From Phragmitibacter flavus (lineage in GTDB: Bacteria; Verrucomicrobiota; Verrucomicrobiia; Verrucomicrobiales; Verrucomicrobiaceae): a stretch of DNA of 64,000 nucleotides. Where the stretch lies: contig NZ_VAUV01000001.1 of NCBI RefSeq assembly GCF_005780165.1, positions 186,001 to 250,000 on the forward strand, read 5' to 3'. Every line of letters starts with the position of its first letter. Position 1 is the stretch's first letter. Positions 63,992 to 64,000 of this stretch are shown piece after piece. The notes below the pieces were generated by a model. It was not told the origin of the DNA. It searched no databases and saw nothing but the letters and a program-made list of their open reading frames with translations. The position numbers and the translations under genes were made by a program.

Positions 63992-64000
63992 CCTTCTCTT

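Overview
The window is high-GC, gene-dense chromosomal DNA. It most likely comes from a member of the Verrucomicrobiota (Verrucomicrobiae-like). This is inferred from the gene mix: two PEP-CTERM proteins ending in VPEPS plus a helix and Arg tail, two secreted S1-type sulfatases, a Tat-exported DUF1501 protein, a fused SecDF behind tgt and yajC, membrane proteins fused to spermidine-synthase domains, and many palindromic intergenic repeats. Two perfect 16-bp parS palindromes in and next to mnmG suggest the right end lies near the replication origin.

Layout. 1-4.4 kb: end of a membrane protein, rsuA, a short Hsp70 with a proline-rich partner, and pdxA. 4.6-14.3 kb: an envelope-glycosylation-type locus with a GT4-GT2-DUF3431 protein, then a TMTC-like TPR membrane protein between two paralogous membrane/spermidine-synthase fusions. 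14.3-17.4 kb: mostly non-coding, with one PEP-CTERM protein and a long inverted repeat. 17.4-25.9 kb: housekeeping genes (pgsA, moaE, rnhC, yqeY-like, ispD, and a tgt-yajC-secDF operon). 26-30.7 kb: a secreted hydrolase, two sulfatases and an orphan RelE-like protein, all on the minus strand. 30.8-33.0 kb: one 743-codon gene joining a low-molecular-weight (arginine-type) phosphatase, ribose-5-phosphate isomerase B and serine hydroxymethyltransferase. 33.1-36.5 kb: a toxin-antitoxin pair, a pseudopilin-like protein, a DUF1501 protein and a second PEP-CTERM protein. 36.9-40.8 kb: a vWA protein and a histidine kinase/response regulator pair. 40.8-42.6 kb: an overlapping three-gene minus-strand cassette with a TIGR04255-like protein, which looks like accessory DNA. 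42.7-46.6 kb: a frameshifted SUMF1/FGE-like gene, a rhodanese-YceI fusion with no catalytic Cys, a secreted hypothetical and an AraC regulator. 46.8-57.5 kb: a 1230-aa LamG/CXXCH exported protein, a giant alpha-2-macroglobulin and a PycTM-like membrane protein. 57.9-64 kb: pdhB/pdhA, mnmG with parS sites, a secreted Arg/Asp-rich protein and GDP-L-fucose synthase.

The strongest novelty candidates are the triple fusion at 30785-33016, the TIGR04255 cassette at 40813-42555, the duplicated membrane/spermidine-synthase locus at 7888-14293, and the parS site that has become mnmG coding sequence. I saw no tRNA, rRNA, CRISPR array, transposase or prophage genes. All family calls come from reading motifs by eye; no database search was run.
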